Shown: positions 23,308 through 35,174 of the stretch, piece by piece
Layout: each line of letters starts with the position of its first letter
Position numbering within the stretch: position 1 is the stretch's first letter
DNA from: Aselliscus stoliczkanus
Taxonomy: Eukaryota; Chordata; Mammalia; Chiroptera; Hipposideridae
Assembly (NCBI GenBank): GCA_033961575.1
Contig: CM066738.1
Location: 67,245,478-67,309,477 of the forward strand
DNA length: 64,000 bases
Direction: 5' to 3'
Translations under genes and position numbers: made by a program
The notes under the pieces: model-generated
What the model saw: only the letters and a program-made list of their open reading frames with translations
Databases searched by the model: none
Told to the model about the DNA's origin: nothing

Positions 23308-26060
23308 ATACATACATAAATACATAAATAAATAAATAATAAGATCAATGAAACCAAGAGCTGATTCTTGAAAAAATAAAGAAAACCAATAAACCTTTAA
23401 ACAGACTCATAAAAAGAGAGAGATACAAAAAGACAGAGAGGACCAAATAAGCAAACAGAAATGGAGAGAAATGACAATGAACACTACAGAAATACAAAAA
23501 AATTTAAGAAAACACTATAACCAATTATATGTTAACAAATTGGACTATCTGGGAGAAATGTTAAATTCCTGGAACCATACAATCTTCCAAGGCTAAATCA
23601 AGAAGAAACATAAAATCTGAACCAACTGATTACTACTTTTGAAATAGAATCAGTAATCAAAAGATTCCCAAGAAAGCAAAGTCCTACATGGCTTCCCAGG
23701 TGAATTTTACCAAAAACTCAACAAAAATTAATAACTTTTTCTGAAAACTCATCCAAGAAATTCAAGAGGAGTGAAAGCCCCCAAGCTCATTCTACAAGGT
23801 GACCCTTACCCTGATTCCAAAACCAGATGAAGACATTAAAAAAAAAAAAGAAAACCATAAGCTGATATCCATGATTAACATAGATGCAAAAACCTTCAGC
23901 AAAATATTAGCAAACTGAATTTACAAAACATTTAAAAGGTCATACACCACAATCAAGTGGGATTTATTCCTGGGATGAAAGTTTATTTCAGTATTCACAA
24001 ATCCATTAACATGATACACCACAAACTAAATGAAAAATAAAAATCATGTGATCATATCAATAGATGCAGACAAAGTTTTTGACAAAACAAGCTTCTGTTT
24101 ATGATGAACACTCTCAGCAAAAGTGGGAATAGAGGGAACATATCTCAACATAATAAAGATAATATATGATAAAACCAGAGCTAACATCATACTCAGCTGG
24201 GAAAAGCTAACAGCATTCTACTTAAGATGAGGAAGAAAACAAGGATGTCCATTTTCACTGTTATTCAATATAGTATCGGAAGTCCTAGCCACAGCAATTA
24301 GACAAGAAAAAGAAATAAAACGCATCCAAATTAGAAAGGAAGAAGTGAAACTGCCTATATTTGTGGACAACATGATACTACACAATTATATTGACAACCC
24401 TATAGATTCCACCAAAGAACTATTAGAACTTATAAGTGAATTCAGTAAAGTAGCATGATACAAAATTAATATTTAGAAATCGGTTTCATTTTTTACAACA
24501 ATAATGAACTATCAGAAGGGGAAATTAAGAAAACAATCCCATTTACAATCGCTTCAGAAAATTAAAATACCTAGGAATAAACTTAACCAATGAAATGAAA
24601 GAGCTATACTTAATAAACTATAAGACACTGAAAAAAGAAAATGAAGAAGATACCAAAAAATGGAAGCATATGCAATGCTTGTGGGTAAAAGAACTAACAT
24701 TATTAAAATGTCTATACTACCAAAAACAATCTAGAGATTTAATGCAATTCCTATCAAATACCAATGGAATTGTTCAAAGAACTAGAAAAAATAATCCTAA
24801 AATTGGTATGGAACCATAAAGACCCCAAATATTCACGGCCATCTTGAGAAAGAAGAACAAAACTGGAGGTATTACGCTACCTAATATCAAACTATCCTAC
24901 AAGACTATAGTAATCAAAACAGAATAATACTGGAACTAAAACAGACACATAGATTATTGGAAAAGAATAGAGTGTCCAGAAATAAACCCATGACCATATA
25001 GTCAATTAATCTATGACAAAAGAGGCAAGAATGGACAATCGGGTAAAGATAGCCTATTCAATAAATTGTATTGGGAAAACTGGACAGATACATGGAAAAA
25101 GAGTGAAACTTGACTATTTTCTTACTCCATATACAAGAACGAACCCAAAATGGATTAAGGACTTAAATGTAAGACGCAAAACAATAAAACTCCTAGAAGA
25201 AAACATAGGCAGTAAACTCTCTGACATTGCTTAGTAATGTTTTTCTAATCTATCCCCTCAGGCACAGGAAACAAAAGAAAAAAATAAACAAGTGGGACTA
25301 CATCAAACTAAAAACTTTTTGTATAGCAAAGGAGATTATCAACAACATGAAAAGACATCTTACTGAATGGGATAATATATTAGCCACTGATACATCTGTA
25401 AGTGGTTAATATGCAAAATTTATTTTAAAATCTCTTACAACTCATACAAAAACACAAACAACCTAATTAAAAAATGGGCATAAGACCTGAATAGACATTT
25501 CTCCAAAGAGGACATGCACATGACCAATAGGCATGTGAAAAGATGCTAAATATCATTAATCAGCAGAGAAATGTAAATAAAAACCACATGAGATATCACT
25601 TCACACCTATCTGTATGGCCATCGTCATAAATCAACAAACAACAAGTGTTGACAAGGATATGGAGAAAAGGGAACCCTCGTGAACTGTTGGTGGGATTAC
25701 AAATTGGTGCAGCCACTATGGAAAAAAGTTTTGGGATTGCTCAAAAAATTAAAAATGGAACTAACTTCTGACCCAGCAATTCCAGTGCTGGGTATTTTTC
25801 TAAAGCAATCCAAAACACTAATTCGAAAACATATAGGCACCACCATGTTTACTGCAATGCTATTTACAATAATAGCCAAGATATAGATAAAAAAAAATGT
25901 GGTACATATTTACAATATAATATTACTTGACATAAAAAAGAAAGAAATTTCACCATTTGTGACGATATGGATGTACCTAGATGGTATTATGCTAAGTGAA
26001 ACAAGTAAGACAAAGACAAATACCATACGATTTCTCTTATATGTGAAATCCAAAAAAGAA
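22958..26060 (+). pseudogene. L1 ORF2 remnant (RT and C-terminal region)
   Basis: The intact family protein nicks the target DNA and reverse-transcribes the element's RNA. Here the frames at 24595-24819, 25013-25234 and 25680-25886 carry recognisable palm-to-C-terminal pieces. The catalytic FADD box near 24360 reads as FVDN (bases 'tttgtggacaac'), so a metal-binding Asp is lost, probably by CpG decay. A TAAA microsatellite lies within it. Numerous stops separate the frames. Confidence 0.85.
23272..23340. repeat. (TAAA)n microsatellite
   Basis: About 16 TAAA-type units with two TACA interruptions, lying within the older L1. Confidence 0.95.
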
Positions 26061-26202
26061 AAATTAAAGAAACAAACAAAACAGAAACAGACTCATAGAT
26101 GCAGAGAATAAACTGATGGTTACCAAAGTGGAAGGGTGTTGGGGAGCTGAGTGAAAAAGGTTAAGGAATTAAGAAGTACAAATTGGTAGTTACAGAATAG
26201 TC

Positions 26203-26570
26203 ACAGGGATGTAAAGTTCAGTTTGGGGAATATAGTGAATAATATTGTCAAAACTATGTATAGTGTCGGGTGGGTACTAGACTTATCAGGTGGGTTACTT
26301 TATAAATTATGTAAATGTCTAACCACTACACTGTTTACCTGAAACTATTATAAAATATTGAATATCAACTATAATTGAAAAAAATAGTCACAGGGATGTA
26401 AAGAATAGCATAGGGAATACAGTCAATAATATTGTAATAACTATGAACAGTATTAGATGGGTAGCAGGTTTATTGGGGTGATGACTTTATTGGGGTGAGG
26501 TCTAACCACTATGTTGTTTTGTACATCTGAAACTAATATAATATTGTATGTCAATGGTAATTGAAAATAA
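26203..26570 (+). repeat. Tandem duplication of an L1 3' UTR segment
   Basis: The segment 26203-26382 is followed directly by a similar one, 26383-26570. Both start 'atagtcacagggatgtaaag' and both end in a 'gaaac(t)...tataatattg' type phrase with 'tcaa(c/t)' and 'aattgaaaa'. They have diverged noticeably, so the duplication is old and may be inherited from the source L1. Confidence 0.75.
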
Positions 26571-26599
26571 ATTTTTAAAAATTAAAAAATAAATAAACA

Positions 26600-26830
26600 T
26601 AAAAAGACAACCCACAGGAGAGAAAAATAATTGCAAAATACATATCTGTGAAAGAATTTGAGTTCATAATATACTCAATAACAAGAAAAAACACAACACA
26701 ATAAAAACTGGGACGATTCATACAGATATTTCACCAAAAAGGAGATATAAGCACATGAAAAAATGTTTGACATTTTCTGTCATTAAGGAGATTCATATTA
26801 TTCATGACAAAATGAGGTCACAAAACTTCT
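26600..26830 (+). mobile_element. Second, older L1 ORF2 fragment
   Basis: The phrases 'aaaaagacaacccacaggag', 'cataatatactcaataacaa' and 'ggagatataagcacatgaaa' match the ORF2 stretch just before the L1 C-terminal domain. That region is already present at 25340-25560 in the previous element, so this is a separate fragment. Confidence 0.55.
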
Positions 26831-26974
26831 TCAAATTAGACAGGGAGAACATAAGGGAAAAGCTCCAATCTTCACTTGTAAATCATAGATACAAGAAATC
26901 CCTAATAAAATTTAGTATATAACACTGAATACAAAAATATGACTTAAAATATTATTATCCAAGATGGGTTCCTT

Positions 26975-27110
26975 TCTGAGTAGCAGACTCTATATCATGA
27001 GGTTGCTGTGAGAGCTAGATGAGATAATCCGTGTAAAATGCTTAATACAGTGCTTTCACATAGTAACTGCTCTAAAGTTATCATTAGCATTTTAATAGAC
27101 ATTAAAATGA
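26975..27110 (+). mobile_element. MIR SINE fragment
   Basis: The phrases 'catgaggttgctgtgagagc', 'gatgagataatccgtgtaaa' and 'atgcttaatacagtgctttc' match the 3' half of MIR on this strand. A young SINE was later inserted just beyond it. Confidence 0.75.
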
Positions 27111-27133
27111 TATAACCTAATATTTTTATTTTA

Positions 27134-27251
27134 TTTCCTTTTTTTTTTTTTTTTTTTTTGAGGGCAGTGTCACTGGCCCTCATATGTGGGACCCGAACCG
27201 GGGCCACTGGCTACCAAAGCCAGCGCTTAACCACCACACCACTCAGCCAGC
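27134..27251 (-). mobile_element. Short tRNA-derived SINE
   Basis: Reverse orientation, beginning on the plus strand with a long T run, then 'gagggcagtgtcactggccc', and ending in the tRNA-like head. An 18-base duplication, CCTAATATTTTTATTTTA, lies at 27116-27133 and 27252-27269 with no mismatch, pointing to a recent insertion. Confidence 0.93.
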
Positions 27252-27269
27252 CCTAATATTTTTATTTTA

Positions 27270-27717
27270 AAGATGATAACTAGAGACTTGAAATAACTTG
27301 TACAGAGTCACATAAAAATTTCTGAAAGAAGTCTTAATTTTTGCCCAAAGTTTTCTTGTTCATTATTTCCTACAAACTTTGATTACTCATACGTTATTCC
27401 TCTCCCCTCATCTAGAATGCATTCCGACTCTGCTATTTCACCACTAGTGTTCTACATTTATTAAAATTATATCTTGCCAGCACCATTGGAAACCTTTTAT
27501 AATTTCCCAAATCTATATTGTCTCCCTGCTCCTCTGAGCTGCTGTTTTTTTTCTCTTCCCTGCCAATCCTTTGGCAATTCTCACATTCACTTTTGTTTAA
27601 AATATTTAAAGTGTAACCAAATGTAGCTAAATCAAAGCATGGACTGATCTTTTTGCCTCTCTGCACATTCTATAGTACCTACTTCATAGTTAATTAATAA
27701 TGCTAATTGATTAACCA
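27270..27717. other. Low-copy DNA
   Basis: No gene. The 77-codon frame at 27433-27666 on the minus strand has no domain that I recognise. Confidence 0.45.
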
Positions 27718-27732
27718 AACGACCATTCTTTC

Positions 27733-28650
27733 TTTATTTCTTTATTTATTTTAATTAGTTTCAGTTGTACAACACAGTGCAATAGTTATACATTTTACCC
27801 CTCAAAGTGACAACCCCCGACACCCAATTCGCCACCCCACTCCCCCCCATATCATATATATCTATTACTCTTCCTCTGACTCTCTTCCACAGTATAATCC
27901 ACATCCCGTGACTATCTATATATATTCAATTACAGTAGGTATACCACCTCCACTTTAGTAATACAGTGCAGTGATCAAACCTCTACTCCATCCATGAAAT
28001 GGTCTTCCTAACAAGACATATGATCATCTGACATTCCACAGAATATTTACAACATTATTAATTATATTCCCCAAACTGTTTTTCCTATCCCAGTGGCAAT
28101 ATTGTAGTTGCCTATTTTTGCTGTCTAATCCCTTCCCCTTCTCCCTCATCCCCATTCCCCTCCCAATTAGCAACCCTGATTTTTCCTCTATATCTATGAG
28201 ACAGTTTCTGTTTACTTTGCTCATTCATACAGTTTTTCAGATTCCACATATGAGTGAGATCATATGGTATTTGTCTTTCTCTGACTGACTTATTTCACTT
28301 AACATAATAGTCTCTAGGTCCATCCATATCATTGCAAATGGTACAATTTCATTCTTCTTTATAGCGGAGTAATACTCCATTGTATAAATATACCACAGTT
28401 TCTTAATCCAGTCATCTACTGATGGGCATTTTGGTTGTTTCCAAGTCTTAGCTATTGTAAATTGTGCTGCTATGAACATAGGGATGCATAACTTTTTTTG
28501 AATAAGTGTCTTGGTTTTTTCAGGATAAATACCTAGGAGTGGAATTGCTGGGTCAAATGGTAGCTCTATTTCCAGTTCTTTGAGATACCTCCATACTGAC
28601 TTCCATAGTGGCTGCACCAATCTGCAATCCCACCAACAGTGCAGCAGGGC
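27733..28650 (-). mobile_element. Young 5'-truncated L1
   Basis: Contains the C-terminal end of ORF2, the whole 3' UTR and an A-rich tail (T-rich at the plus-strand left edge). The target duplication AAAYGACCATTCTT lies at 27718-27731 and 28651-28664 with one mismatch. Truncation is at the 5' end, the usual outcome of incomplete reverse transcription. Confidence 0.92.
28237..28620 (-). pseudogene. L1 ORF2 C-terminal fragment, 127 codons open
   Basis: The frame is the C-terminal region of ORF2p ('[19 protein letters not shown]', 'WYIYTMEYYSAIKKNEIVP') and ends at the natural stop after '...LICGI'. It contains none of the endonuclease or reverse transcriptase residues. It stayed open only because the insertion is young, and it is not expected to function. 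Confidence 0.9.
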
Positions 28651-28665
28651 AAATGACCATTCTTA

Positions 28666-29073
28666 CTATGAATGACAGCATCATAATGTCAGGTAAATTG
28701 TTCAGAAAAAACAGAATACTCATACTACCTTTCATCTCTTTTCTAAAATGTTGTATAAGAATATTTCCTTCAATATCCTCTTAAAAAGAGAATAGAATTT
28801 AGATTTGAAAAAATATAATTTAAGACCTATATTTATAAATGCTTATTTTTCCCACTAATATAAAAGAAGTTAAAAATGTGAGACAAATATTATTATCGTG
28901 GCATCATACAGATATTGTAAGACATTATAATAACTCCATTTTTTTCTTAATTACATGAGTGAGATAGTGAGGTAAAAGGAGTATAAGGAGCTTAGAGAGG
29001 ATGAAGCACAAAATTGTTGAAGGCCTTATATAGATTCTCTAACAATTAAAAAAAAAAAGGACTGTCAGCAATT
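28666..29073. other. Low-copy DNA between two L1 insertions
   Basis: AT-rich, no feature recognised. Confidence 0.45.
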
Positions 29074-29088
29074 AAAAATGACTGCACT

Positions 29089-30974
29089 AAACTTAACCAA
29101 GGATGTGAAAGATCTATACACTAAAAACTATATGACATTTTTAAAAGTAATTGAAAAAGACACAAAGAAAGAGATTTGGTGTTCATGAATTGGAATAATC
29201 AACATAGTTAAAATGGCCATATCACCCAAAGCAATATAAAGATTGAAAGCAATCCCCATCAAAATCCCAATGGCATTTTTTAAAGAAATAGAACAAAAAA
29301 TCATCAGATTTGAATGGAACCACAAAAGACCCTGAATACCTAAAGCAATCCTAAGAAAAAAGAACAATCACACTTTCCAACTTCAGCGTGTAGTACAGGG
29401 CAACAATAATCAAAACAGTATGGCATTGGAAGAAGAATAGACACACTGACCAATGGAATAGAATTAAGAGTCCAGAAATAAACCCACATAAATATAGACA
29501 GATAATTTTCGACAAAGAAGCCAAAAACATACAATGGAGAAAAGATAGCCTCTTCAATAAATGGTGTTGGAAGAATTGGAAAGCCACATGCAAAAGATTG
29601 AAACTAGACTGCTATCTGTCACCATGAACCAAAATTAACCCAAAATGGATCAAAGACCTAAACACGAGACCTGAAATAATAAATGGCATAAAAGAAAACA
29701 TATGTACTAAACTTACAGACCTTGAGTTCAAAGAGTATTTTATGAATTTGACTTCAAAGGTAAGGGAAGTAAAAGCTAAAATAAATGAATGGGACTATAT
29801 CAAACTAAAAGGTTTCTACAAAGCAAAAAATACCATTGACAAAATAAAGAGGCAACCAACCGAATGGGAGAAGATTTTTGCAAACAATGCCTCCGATAAG
29901 GGGCTAATATCCAAAATATACAAGGAACATACAACTCAACATCAACAAAAAAATTCAATTAAAAAATAGGCAGGGGCAGACCGAGTGGTGCGGTGGTTAA
30001 GCGCTGGCTTGGGAAGCCAGCAGCCCCGGTTCGGGTCCTACATATGAGGGCCAGTGACACTGCCCTCAAAAAAAAAAAAAGTCAGAATACTGAATAAACA
30101 TTTCTCCAAAGAGGAAAAAGAAATGGTGAATAGACATATGATAAAATGCTCAACATCATTAATCATCGGAGAATTGCAAATAAAAACCAGAATGAGATAT
30201 CACCTCACACCAGTTAGAATGGCTATCATCAACAAGACAAATAATAACAAGTGCTGGAGAGGCTGTGGAGAAAAAGGACCCCTCCTATACTGTTGGTGGG
30301 AAGGCAGATTGGTGTAGTCGCTATGGAAGGCAGTGTGGAGGTTCCTCAAAAAATTAAGAATAGAATTACCATATGACCCAGCAATCTGTCTCCTGGGTAC
30401 CTACCCCAAAAATCTGAAAACATTTATCTGTAAAGATATATGTGCCCCAGTGTTCATTGCAGCTTTATTTATGGTGGCCAAGACATGGAAACAAAGTGTT
30501 CTTCAATAGATGATTGAATAAAGAAGTTGTTGTATATATACACAATGGAATGCTATTCTGCCATAAGAAAAGATGAAATAGTGCCATTTGCAACAGCATG
30601 GATGGATCTTGAGATTATTATGCTAAGCAAATTAAGTCAGACAGAAAAAGTTAAGAACCATATGATTTCACTGATATATGGTATATAAAACTGAAAACAA
30701 CAAAGGAAGAAGACAAACAAATGAAGAAACAAAAACTCATAGACATAGACAACAGTTTAGTGGTTACCAGAGGGTGAAGGAGAGGGGAGGTGGTAGATGA
30801 AGGTAAAAGGGATCAAGCATATGGTGATGGAAGGAGAACTGACTCTGTGTGGTGAACACATAATGTGATACATAAATGATGTATTACAGAATTGTACACT
30901 TGAAACCTATGCAACTTTAGTAACAACTGTCACCCTCAATAAACCCACCATCCCATGCAGGATCTGAACCAGAA
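29089..30974 (+). mobile_element. 5'-truncated L1 with an extra 3' tail
   Basis: Starts in ORF2 ('cacttaacc'-type phrase at 29090), runs through the C-terminal domain and 3' UTR, and ends beyond the usual end with a 29-base extra piece. A perfect 15-base duplication, AAAAATGACTGCACT, lies at 29074-29088 and 30975-30989. ORF2 pieces are open at 29742-29969 and partly at 30054-30317 but are separated by stops. A SINE interrupts it at 29974-30080. Confidence 0.92.
29974..30080 (+). mobile_element. Short tRNA-derived SINE inside L1
   Basis: Head 'gggcagaccgagtggtgcgg', anticodon-arm-like hairpin CTGGC/GCCAG, tail 'gggccagtgacactgccctc' and 13 A residues. I see no clear target duplication on both sides, unlike the other copies, so a small deletion may have accompanied the insertion. 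Confidence 0.88.
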
Positions 30975-30989
30975 AAAAATGACTGCACT

Positions 30990-31618
30990 CTATAGATAGC
31001 AATCATAAAAGGGGGGTTTAGATCCTTGTCAAATACAGAAAAATGATTGTTCTGCACGGAAATTACCAGATCATCCAAGAAGAATGATTAAAATAATCAT
31101 CTGTTTAAAAGCATTTCTGAAGAGGGAATGTACATGTGGTTGTTTCTTGCGAATATTTAAAGAAATAAAACAAAAAATTTTATATAAACTTTAATAATAC
31201 CTTCCATTGGTGAGCCTTCAGGAAAACAACCACTCTCATAGAATGCCAATAAAAATGCAAAACGTTCCAATCCCTAAGGAGGGTAATTTGGCAATATCTA
31301 AAGAAAGAAAACAACTTGTCCTGATATTATGTAACAATACAGTATTTTCCTGAGTAACTGGATAAAGTTATAGATAGAACTACAATGTTATTGAATGTGA
31401 TAATAGACAGTGGTTTTATAACTCCAATTCAAGTTTAATTGATTTTTAAGTTTCTTTAGAGTTTATAAATGTGATTGAAGTTCAAATCAATATTTAATCA
31501 TGAATTCATTGTTTACTTAATTTTTATTCCCAGCAGTCTAGTAGAATAGCACTTTTAACTTCTTTTATACAAGTGGGAAAAATAAGCATTTATTATATAA
31601 ATATAGGTTGTAATGATG
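30990..31618. other. Low-copy DNA
   Basis: No gene or assignable repeat seen. Confidence 0.45.
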
Positions 31619-31619
31619 A

Positions 31620-31795
31620 TATAGCCATAAAGTGGAAACAACTCAAATATCCCCAAAATAGGAATGGATAAACAAACTTAGGTACATTCATAAAATGCAA
31701 TGCTACCCAGCAACATCATGGATGAATCTCAAATGCAATATGTCAACTGAAAGAAGCCAGACTCAAAGACTACACACTTTATGATTCCATGTTTA
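31620..31795 (+). mobile_element. Old L1 3' fragment
   Basis: Follows the last part of an old L1 ORF2: 'aaagtggaaacaactcaaat', 'atgctacccagcaacatcat', 'gaagccagactcaaagacta', 'tatgattccatgttt'. Strongly diverged. Confidence 0.65.
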
Positions 31796-31975
31796 TTTCT
31801 CTGTCCCAAATGTCCCTCTAATAAGGGCACCACCCTAATCCAGTAAGACTTAGTCTTAGCTTCACCACATCTGCAAAGACCCTATTTCCAAATAAGGCCA
31901 CATTCACGGGTACCTGGGGTTAGGATCTGAACATATCTTTTGGGGAGACACAGTTCTACCCATAATAGAGAGAAA
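31796..31975. mobile_element. Old interspersed repeat, family not assigned
   Basis: Contains the phrases 'catctgcaaagaccctattt' and 'aaataaggccacattcacgg', ending near 'ggggagacacagttctaccc'. I know these phrases from a widespread mammalian repeat but cannot name the family with confidence. Confidence 0.5.
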
Positions 31976-32384
31976 CTGGTGGAGCAACAGAATGTTCACT
32001 ATAGCCTAGGAAACAACAAACCCACCTATTCTTTCCACCCCATTTACTAATTTATTTGGACTAAAGGGACATCTTAACATCTATGCAGATTTCAAGTACC
32101 CTTGTCAGTAAAGGACCACCTGACTTCTATGGCATTTTGGATATATACTTCTGTTATTTTCCCATCCAGTGTCGTTGGTGCTATCCTTCTTTGCAGAAGT
32201 CCCTTCAAATATTTTGATCATATTTTAATTCAGTTGTTTGTTTTCATATTATTGTTTTGAGCATTTTTATATTTTCTGGATACAACTCCTTTGTCAAAAA
32301 CAAAATGTGCAAATATTTTCTCCCCCACTGTGACTTACATTTTCCTTTTTATTTAATTTAATTTTGTTTTACATACGTTTTCTT

Positions 32385-32456
32385 TTTTAATTTTTATTAA
32401 ATTTATTGGGGTGACATTTGTTAGTAAAATTATATAGGTTTCAAGTGTACAATTCT
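32385..32456 (-). mobile_element. L1 extreme 3' end
   Basis: 'ttattaaatttattggggtg' and 'aaattatataggtttcaagt' are the reverse complement of the L1 3' end seen at 4680-4730. It is only about 70 bases long. The SINE next to it duplicated its edge. Confidence 0.7.
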
Positions 32457-32469
32457 ACAATATTTATTT

Positions 32470-32913
32470 ATTTATTATTTATTTTTTAAAACCAACTTTT
32501 TTTTTTTAAGATTTTTTTACTGGGGAATTGGGGAAGGGGAACAGTGTCGGGGAATTGGGGAAAGGGAAAAACCAAGTTGTTTTCCTTCAATCTTACTTAT
32601 GAATCTTAGTTGTAGAGGGTGCCGTAGCTCAGCTCCAAGTCCAGTAGCCATCTGGCTTCCCATAGGCAGCTTGCAGCCACTCAGCTCAAGGTGACCTGTT
32701 CAATCTTAGTAGCGGTGGGCATAGCCCACCATCCCATGTGAGAGTTGAACTGGCAATCTTGTTGTTAGGAGCATGTGCTGTCACCATCTGAGCCATCCTG
32801 CCACCTGTTGGCAGCTCAGTTTGGGTGCAGCTCACTGGTCCATGTGGGAATCAAACCGGTGACCCTGTTGCTCAGAGCTTGTGCTCTTAACCAACTGAGC
32901 CACTTGGCTGGCC
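32470..32913 (-). mobile_element. Long SINE with two tRNA-like units
   Basis: Flanked by ACAATATTTATTT at 32457-32469 and 32914-32926. At the right edge is a tRNA-like head in reverse orientation ('aaccaactgagccacttggc'). Inward is a second similar unit ('gtgctgtcaccatctgagcc'). The far end has the 'ggggaattggggaaggggaa' tail shared with the other long SINEs. It thus looks like a dimer of tRNA units joined to the common tail. Confidence 0.85.
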
Positions 32914-34414
32914 ACAATATTTATTTTCTTAATGGAGTCTTCACAAAGAAATTTCTTATTTTATTGAATTCTGATTTATGAACTTTCACTCTTATAGTTA
33001 GTGTTTTAGTATTTTATGAAAGAACTATTTACCTAACTCAAGGTTGCAAGGATTTTATTCTGTTATTTCTCCCAAAATAAATATGGTCTTAAATTTTAAA
33101 TTAAAACTTTAGGATCCACTTTGAGTTTTTGTTCTTGTTTTTTTTGCAATTGGATATTCAATTTTCCCAGCACCATTATTGAAAAGACTTTTATTTATCC
33201 ACTGAGTTATCTTTGCTCTTTTGTTAAAATTAGTTGAGAAAAGTATTGAAACCATAGTTCCAAGTAGGGCCTTACCAGTCCCATTTTTAAGTGTAATTAC
33301 TTCAAATATTTCCTCTACATATACTGAGCATCAAAATAAATGTTATAATTTTTGCTTTAAGTGTGAAATATGTGGAACTCAGCGGGAAGAGATAGTCTAT
33401 TACATTTAACCCTATTTCTACCCATTCTCTTTTCCTTCCTTACTTTCTCAGCTTCCAAGCTTTCTTCTGTTATTTTCTGTTTGGAGAGCTTCTTCTAGCC
33501 ATTTTTTTTTTAAATGTGATCTACTAATGACGAATTATTTTACTTTCCTTGGATTGAGAATGTATTTTTCCCCATACATTTCTGGAAGATAATTTCTTTT
33601 GATTGACAGTTTCTTGAGCCATTGAAAAGCCTTGTACTACTTTCTACTGGTCTCTGTGGTTTCCCTAGAGAAATCCACTATCATTTCAATTGGTATTCTC
33701 TTATAACTAAATCATAATTTTTTCTGATTGCTTTTAGTATTTTTTCTTTGACTTTACATTTCAGAGGTTTATTTATGATATGTTTTGATGTATATTTCTT
33801 AGGGTTTAACCCATTTGCCTTTGCTGTTTCATGAATATTTAGGTTTATGTCTTTTCCCAAGGTTGCGAAATTTAGCCACAATTTTTTGAATAGTTTTTTA
33901 GTCCCATATTCTTTCTCCTCTCAGTTTGGCATGTTAATGCTATAAATGTTAGATCTTTTTGTTGTTGCCCACAGGTGTCTAGGTCCTATTCATTTTTTTA
34001 GTCTATTTCACTCTGTTGTTAAGATAGAGGAAATTCTATTCATCTGTCAGTTCCACTGATTCTAACTTTTAGCATCTTGACTTTACTACTGAGCTGATCC
34101 AGTGAACTTTCTTTCTTACTTCAGTTATTGTATTTTACAATTCTATAATCTCAGTTTGGTTCCTTTATAACTTCTATTTCTTTGCTGAGATTTTATATTT
34201 TTCCATTTGTGTCAAAGAAATTTATAATTACTTGTTGAAACAATTTTACAGAGACTGCTTTAAAATCTTTAACACAATGTTCAAACATCTAATTCATCTG
34301 ATATTGGTGTCATTTGCCTTTTCTCATTCAAGTTCTGATTTTCTTGGTTCTTGACATGAGCAGTGACTTTTTTACTATATCTTGACATTTTGGATATTAC
34401 ATTAAGAGACTCTT

Positions 34415-34869
34415 GATTCTTTTTGTTAAAGATTCTATTGGGGAATTGAGGGAGGAGAACAGCATTGGGGAATCGGGGAAGGGGAACAGACAAGTTGCTG
34501 TCTTTTTGTTCTTCAGTCTAGTTGCGGAGGACATTGCTTCACTGGCCCATGTTGGTATCGTCATTGCGCTCTTCGCGGATGAGGCAGCTAGGTCGCCGGC
34601 CTCTAGATGGTCGCTCACCACAGCTATTGGCAGCACACACTGGCTGCCAGCCACTCACGCTGGCTGCCTGCCACTCACTGTAGCCTATGGCAGCCCACTG
34701 CAGCAGGAGCTGCAGCCTACACCGTCACCAGGACTCACACAGCCCAGCTCCAAGTGGAGCTGTTGTTAGCTGTAGAGGGCAGTGTTACTGGCCCTCATAT
34801 GTGGGATCTGAACCAGGGCCACTGGCATCCCAAGACCAGCTCTTAATGAATGCGCCACTTGGCTCGCCC
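34415..34869 (-). mobile_element. Long tRNA-derived SINE (~450 bases)
   Basis: On the minus strand: tRNA-like head, then 'gggccagtaacactgccctc', then a ~330-base unique body, then the 'ttccccttccccgattcccc' tail. Target duplication AGAGACTCTT (34405-34414) and GGAGACTCTT (34871-34880), with one mismatch. The first ~100 bases equal the short SINE family. The plus-strand frames at 34413-34932 are artefacts that recur in every copy. Confidence 0.88.
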
Positions 34870-35174
34870 AGGAGACTCTTAATCTTAATTAAATCCTCTA
34901 TTTTAGTAGGCAATTGCCTTGATGAGGTTTAACATATAATATCTGACCTACTTTTGCAGGCTGTAGTCTAATGACAATTTAATTTTCAGTGACCTTGTCA
35001 TGTTTTGTTTTACTTCATTTTTCTGGTTCCAATTGAGCACCTGCTGTATCTCCCACTGGTACTGGCTGTGGAGGTGGAAGGCTTTTCCTTAAGCCACCCA
35101 GTTGTCATTAGCTGTCAGGTATGGTATGTTGAATCAGCAGGAGAAAAAGTATTTTCTGTGTTCTTGTTACAAAA

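Larger units (their letters stand above)
19385..26578 (+). mobile_element. Older L1 (ORF2 and 3' end), split by copy A
   Basis: ORF2 begins to be readable at 19460-19540 (endonuclease start, 'taaacataaatgggagaaac') and reaches 'cacagtggtatgaaactaaa' at 19632. It is then interrupted by the insertion at 19667-22948. It resumes at 22958 with 'taaaaacacacaaacacatg', which is the expected next ORF2 segment. It continues through reverse transcriptase and C-terminal parts (24595-26111) to a 3' UTR ending near 26578. The duplication TAAAAACAA at 19658-19666 and 22949-22957 marks the split. Many stops and frameshifts make it dead. Confidence 0.88.
32100..33330 (-). mobile_element. Ancient L1 ORF2, antisense, interrupted
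   Basis: Two blocks, 32200-32345 and 32930-33240, match successive parts of decayed ORF2 in antisense ('actcctttgtcaaaaacaaa', 'tcaaggttgcaaggatttta', 'ttttcccagcaccattattg'). Between them lie a younger L1 tip and a SINE. It is continuous in character with the ancient element that follows at 33.4 kb. Confidence 0.7.
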
